The notes under the pieces are model-generated. The model searched no databases and was not told the origin of the DNA. It was given only the letters and a program-made list of their open reading frames with translations. A DNA stretch of 64,000 bases. It comes from Amycolatopsis roodepoortensis (lineage in GTDB: Bacteria; Actinomycetota; Actinomycetes; Mycobacteriales; Pseudonocardiaceae). The stretch is from assembly GCF_014873915.1 (NCBI RefSeq), contig NZ_JADBEJ010000005.1, positions 3,534,001 to 3,598,000 on the forward strand, in the 5' to 3' direction. A program made the position numbers and the translations under genes. This document shows positions 63,120 through 64,000 of the stretch, in pieces (positions within the stretch are counted from its first letter, which is position 1; the number at the start of each line of letters is the position of its first letter).

Positions 63120-64000
63120 TTGGCGCAGGGGGAAACGCAACCGGTCGTCTCGGTGATCGTGGTGAACTACCGGGGAGCGGCCGACACCGTCACCTGCCTG
63201 CGCGCGCTCGCCGAACACGATTACCCGAACCTCGAGGTCATCTGCGTCGACAACGCCTCCGGCGGCACCGACGTGGCCGAGATCAAGGCCGCGGCCCCGG
63301 GCGTCAAGCTCGTCGAGTCGCCGGTGAACTCCGGCTTCGCGGGTGGCTGCAACCTCGGCGCGCGGCACGCGACGGGCACCGTCCTCGCCTTCCTCAACAA
63401 CGACGCCCGCCCGGCTCCCGGCTGGGTCGGCACGGCCGTGGCCGAGCTGCGCGCGCAGCCGACCGTCGCCGCGGTGGCCAGCAAGGTCCTCGACTGGGAC
63501 GGCACCGGCACCGATTTCGTCGACGCGGGCCTCACCTGGTTCGGCATGGGCTACAAGCGCCACGCCGGCAGCCCGCTGTCGGACGTCCCCGCCGCCGAGC
63601 ACGAGATCGCCAAGGACGTCCTGTTCGCGACCGGTTCGGCGATGTTCGTCCGCGCCGGGGTGTTCGCCGAACTCGGCGGCTTCGACGAGCGGTTCTTCAT
63701 GTTCTACGAGGACGTCGACCTCGGCTGGCGGCTGAACCTGCGCGGCTGGCGCGTGCGCTACGTGCCGGAGTCGCTGACCTACCACCGGCACCACGCCACG
63801 ATGTCCACAGTGGATACTCCGGATTCCGGGCGCGAGACGTTCCTGCTGGAGCGCAACGCCTTGGCGGCGCTGTACAAGAACCTCTCCGACGAGACGCTGA
63901 CGCGCGCGCTGCCCGCCGCGCTGGCGCTGGCCGTCCGCCGGGCGACCGCGCGCGGCGACCTCGACGCCACCCGGTTCGACCTCGCCAAGGGCGTCGGCCC
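63120..64000 (+). CDS. Glycosyltransferase family 2 (partial, runs off the window)
   Basis: At least 293 residues of a GT2 enzyme: VSVIVVNYRGAADTVTCLRA, VICVDNASGGTDVAEI, AFLNNDARPAPGWVG, VLFATGSAMFVRAGVFAELG and FMFYEDVDLGWRLNLRGW. It resembles the preceding GT2 and WbbL-type enzymes, but the end is missing. The TTG start has GGGAG seven bases upstream and lies 32 bases after the previous stop, so the two are probably co-transcribed. Confidence 0.88.
   Translation, partial: MAQGETQPVVSVIVVNYRGAADTVTCLRALAEHDYPNLEVICVDNASGGTDVAEIKAAAPGVKLVESPVNSGFAGGCNLGARHATGTVLAFLNNDARPAPGWVGTAVAELRAQPTVAAVASKVLDWDGTGTDFVDAGLTWFGMGYKRHAGSPLSDVPAAEHEIAKDVLFATGSAMFVRAGVFAELGGFDERFFMFYEDVDLGWRLNLRGWRVRYVPESLTYHRHHATMSTVDTPDSGRETFLLERNALAALYKNLSDETLTRALPAALALAVRRATARGDLDATRFDLAKGVG

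Noticed and set aside
58117..64000. A natural-product biosynthetic cluster built on the glycosyltransferases
   Set aside because: wbbL and GT2/GT4 enzymes without sugar-tailoring, polyketide or peptide synthetase genes fit envelope polysaccharide synthesis.

Overview
The window is chromosomal DNA of a high-GC actinomycete. GC-rich third codon positions, very frequent GTG starts, many apparently leaderless genes and the gene content fit Pseudonocardiales, most likely an Amycolatopsis-like organism; this is inference from reading alone. Much of it follows gene neighbourhoods known from Mycobacterium tuberculosis: O-methyltransferase/sigE/anti-sigma/htrA/tatB/mrp/MgtE-like (about Rv1220c-Rv1232c), DUF3117, tag, DivIVA-like, gpgS, LOG, dapE, dapD, dapC and ferredoxin (about Rv1177-Rv1211), and fbiA/fbiB/wbbL (about Rv3261-Rv3265c). 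No rRNA, tRNA, CRISPR array or transposase was seen.

Layout. 1-3.7 kb: DUF4190 membrane protein, an Abi-like HEPN protein, a stomatin-like protein and a small-molecule kinase. 3.8-11.8 kb: Mg-sensor-like MgtE fragment, DUF1003, Mrp, TatB, HtrA-type protease, LppU-like protein, anti-sigma factor, SigE and O-methyltransferase, an envelope-stress block. 11.9-17.5 kb: MFS exporter with divergent LysR, PAP2 phosphatase, leucyl aminopeptidase, DUF3117, enoyl-CoA hydratase. 17.6-21.2 kb: a minus-strand seven-gene operon (PadR, three tandem HAAS-type membrane proteins, DivIVA-like, SRPBCC, Tag) in which every junction overlaps. 21.3-26.8 kb: cydABDC. 26.8-30.1 kb: gpgS, acyltransferase, two LOG proteins. 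30.2-41.3 kb: secreted hydrolases (GH9, M4 and M28 peptidases, GH18 chitinase, DUF3152 lipoprotein) interspersed with two XRE-TPR regulators. 41.3-49.9 kb: kinase, dapE, lipoprotein, dapD, CHAD protein, FAD monooxygenase with divergent TetR, dapC, ferredoxin. 49.9-53.5 kb: GNAT-fbiA-fbiB-NUDIX coupled operon for coenzyme F420. 53.5-58.1 kb: small anchored proteins, GntR, DNA glycosylase, nucleotidyltransferase, serine hydrolase. 58.1-64 kb: wbbL and a glycosyltransferase cluster for envelope polysaccharide, with an embedded DUF3800-like gene.

Between genes, and in places inside them, lie several families of short inverted repeats. The most striking is a 20-bp near-palindrome present in nine identical copies, one of them inside the MFS reading frame and one in the PAP2 reading frame. 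Other families are GTGAAGGCC hairpins, a 21-bp tandem array with inverted copies and long perfect hairpins at convergent gene ends. Several operator candidates can be read directly: tandem 14-bp palindromes between the FAD monooxygenase and its TetR gene, a DasR-type site before the chitinase, and a 16-bp palindrome before cydA. At least fourteen genes have an actinobacterial -10 box (TANNNT) ending 6-8 bases before the start codon, indicating leaderless mRNAs.
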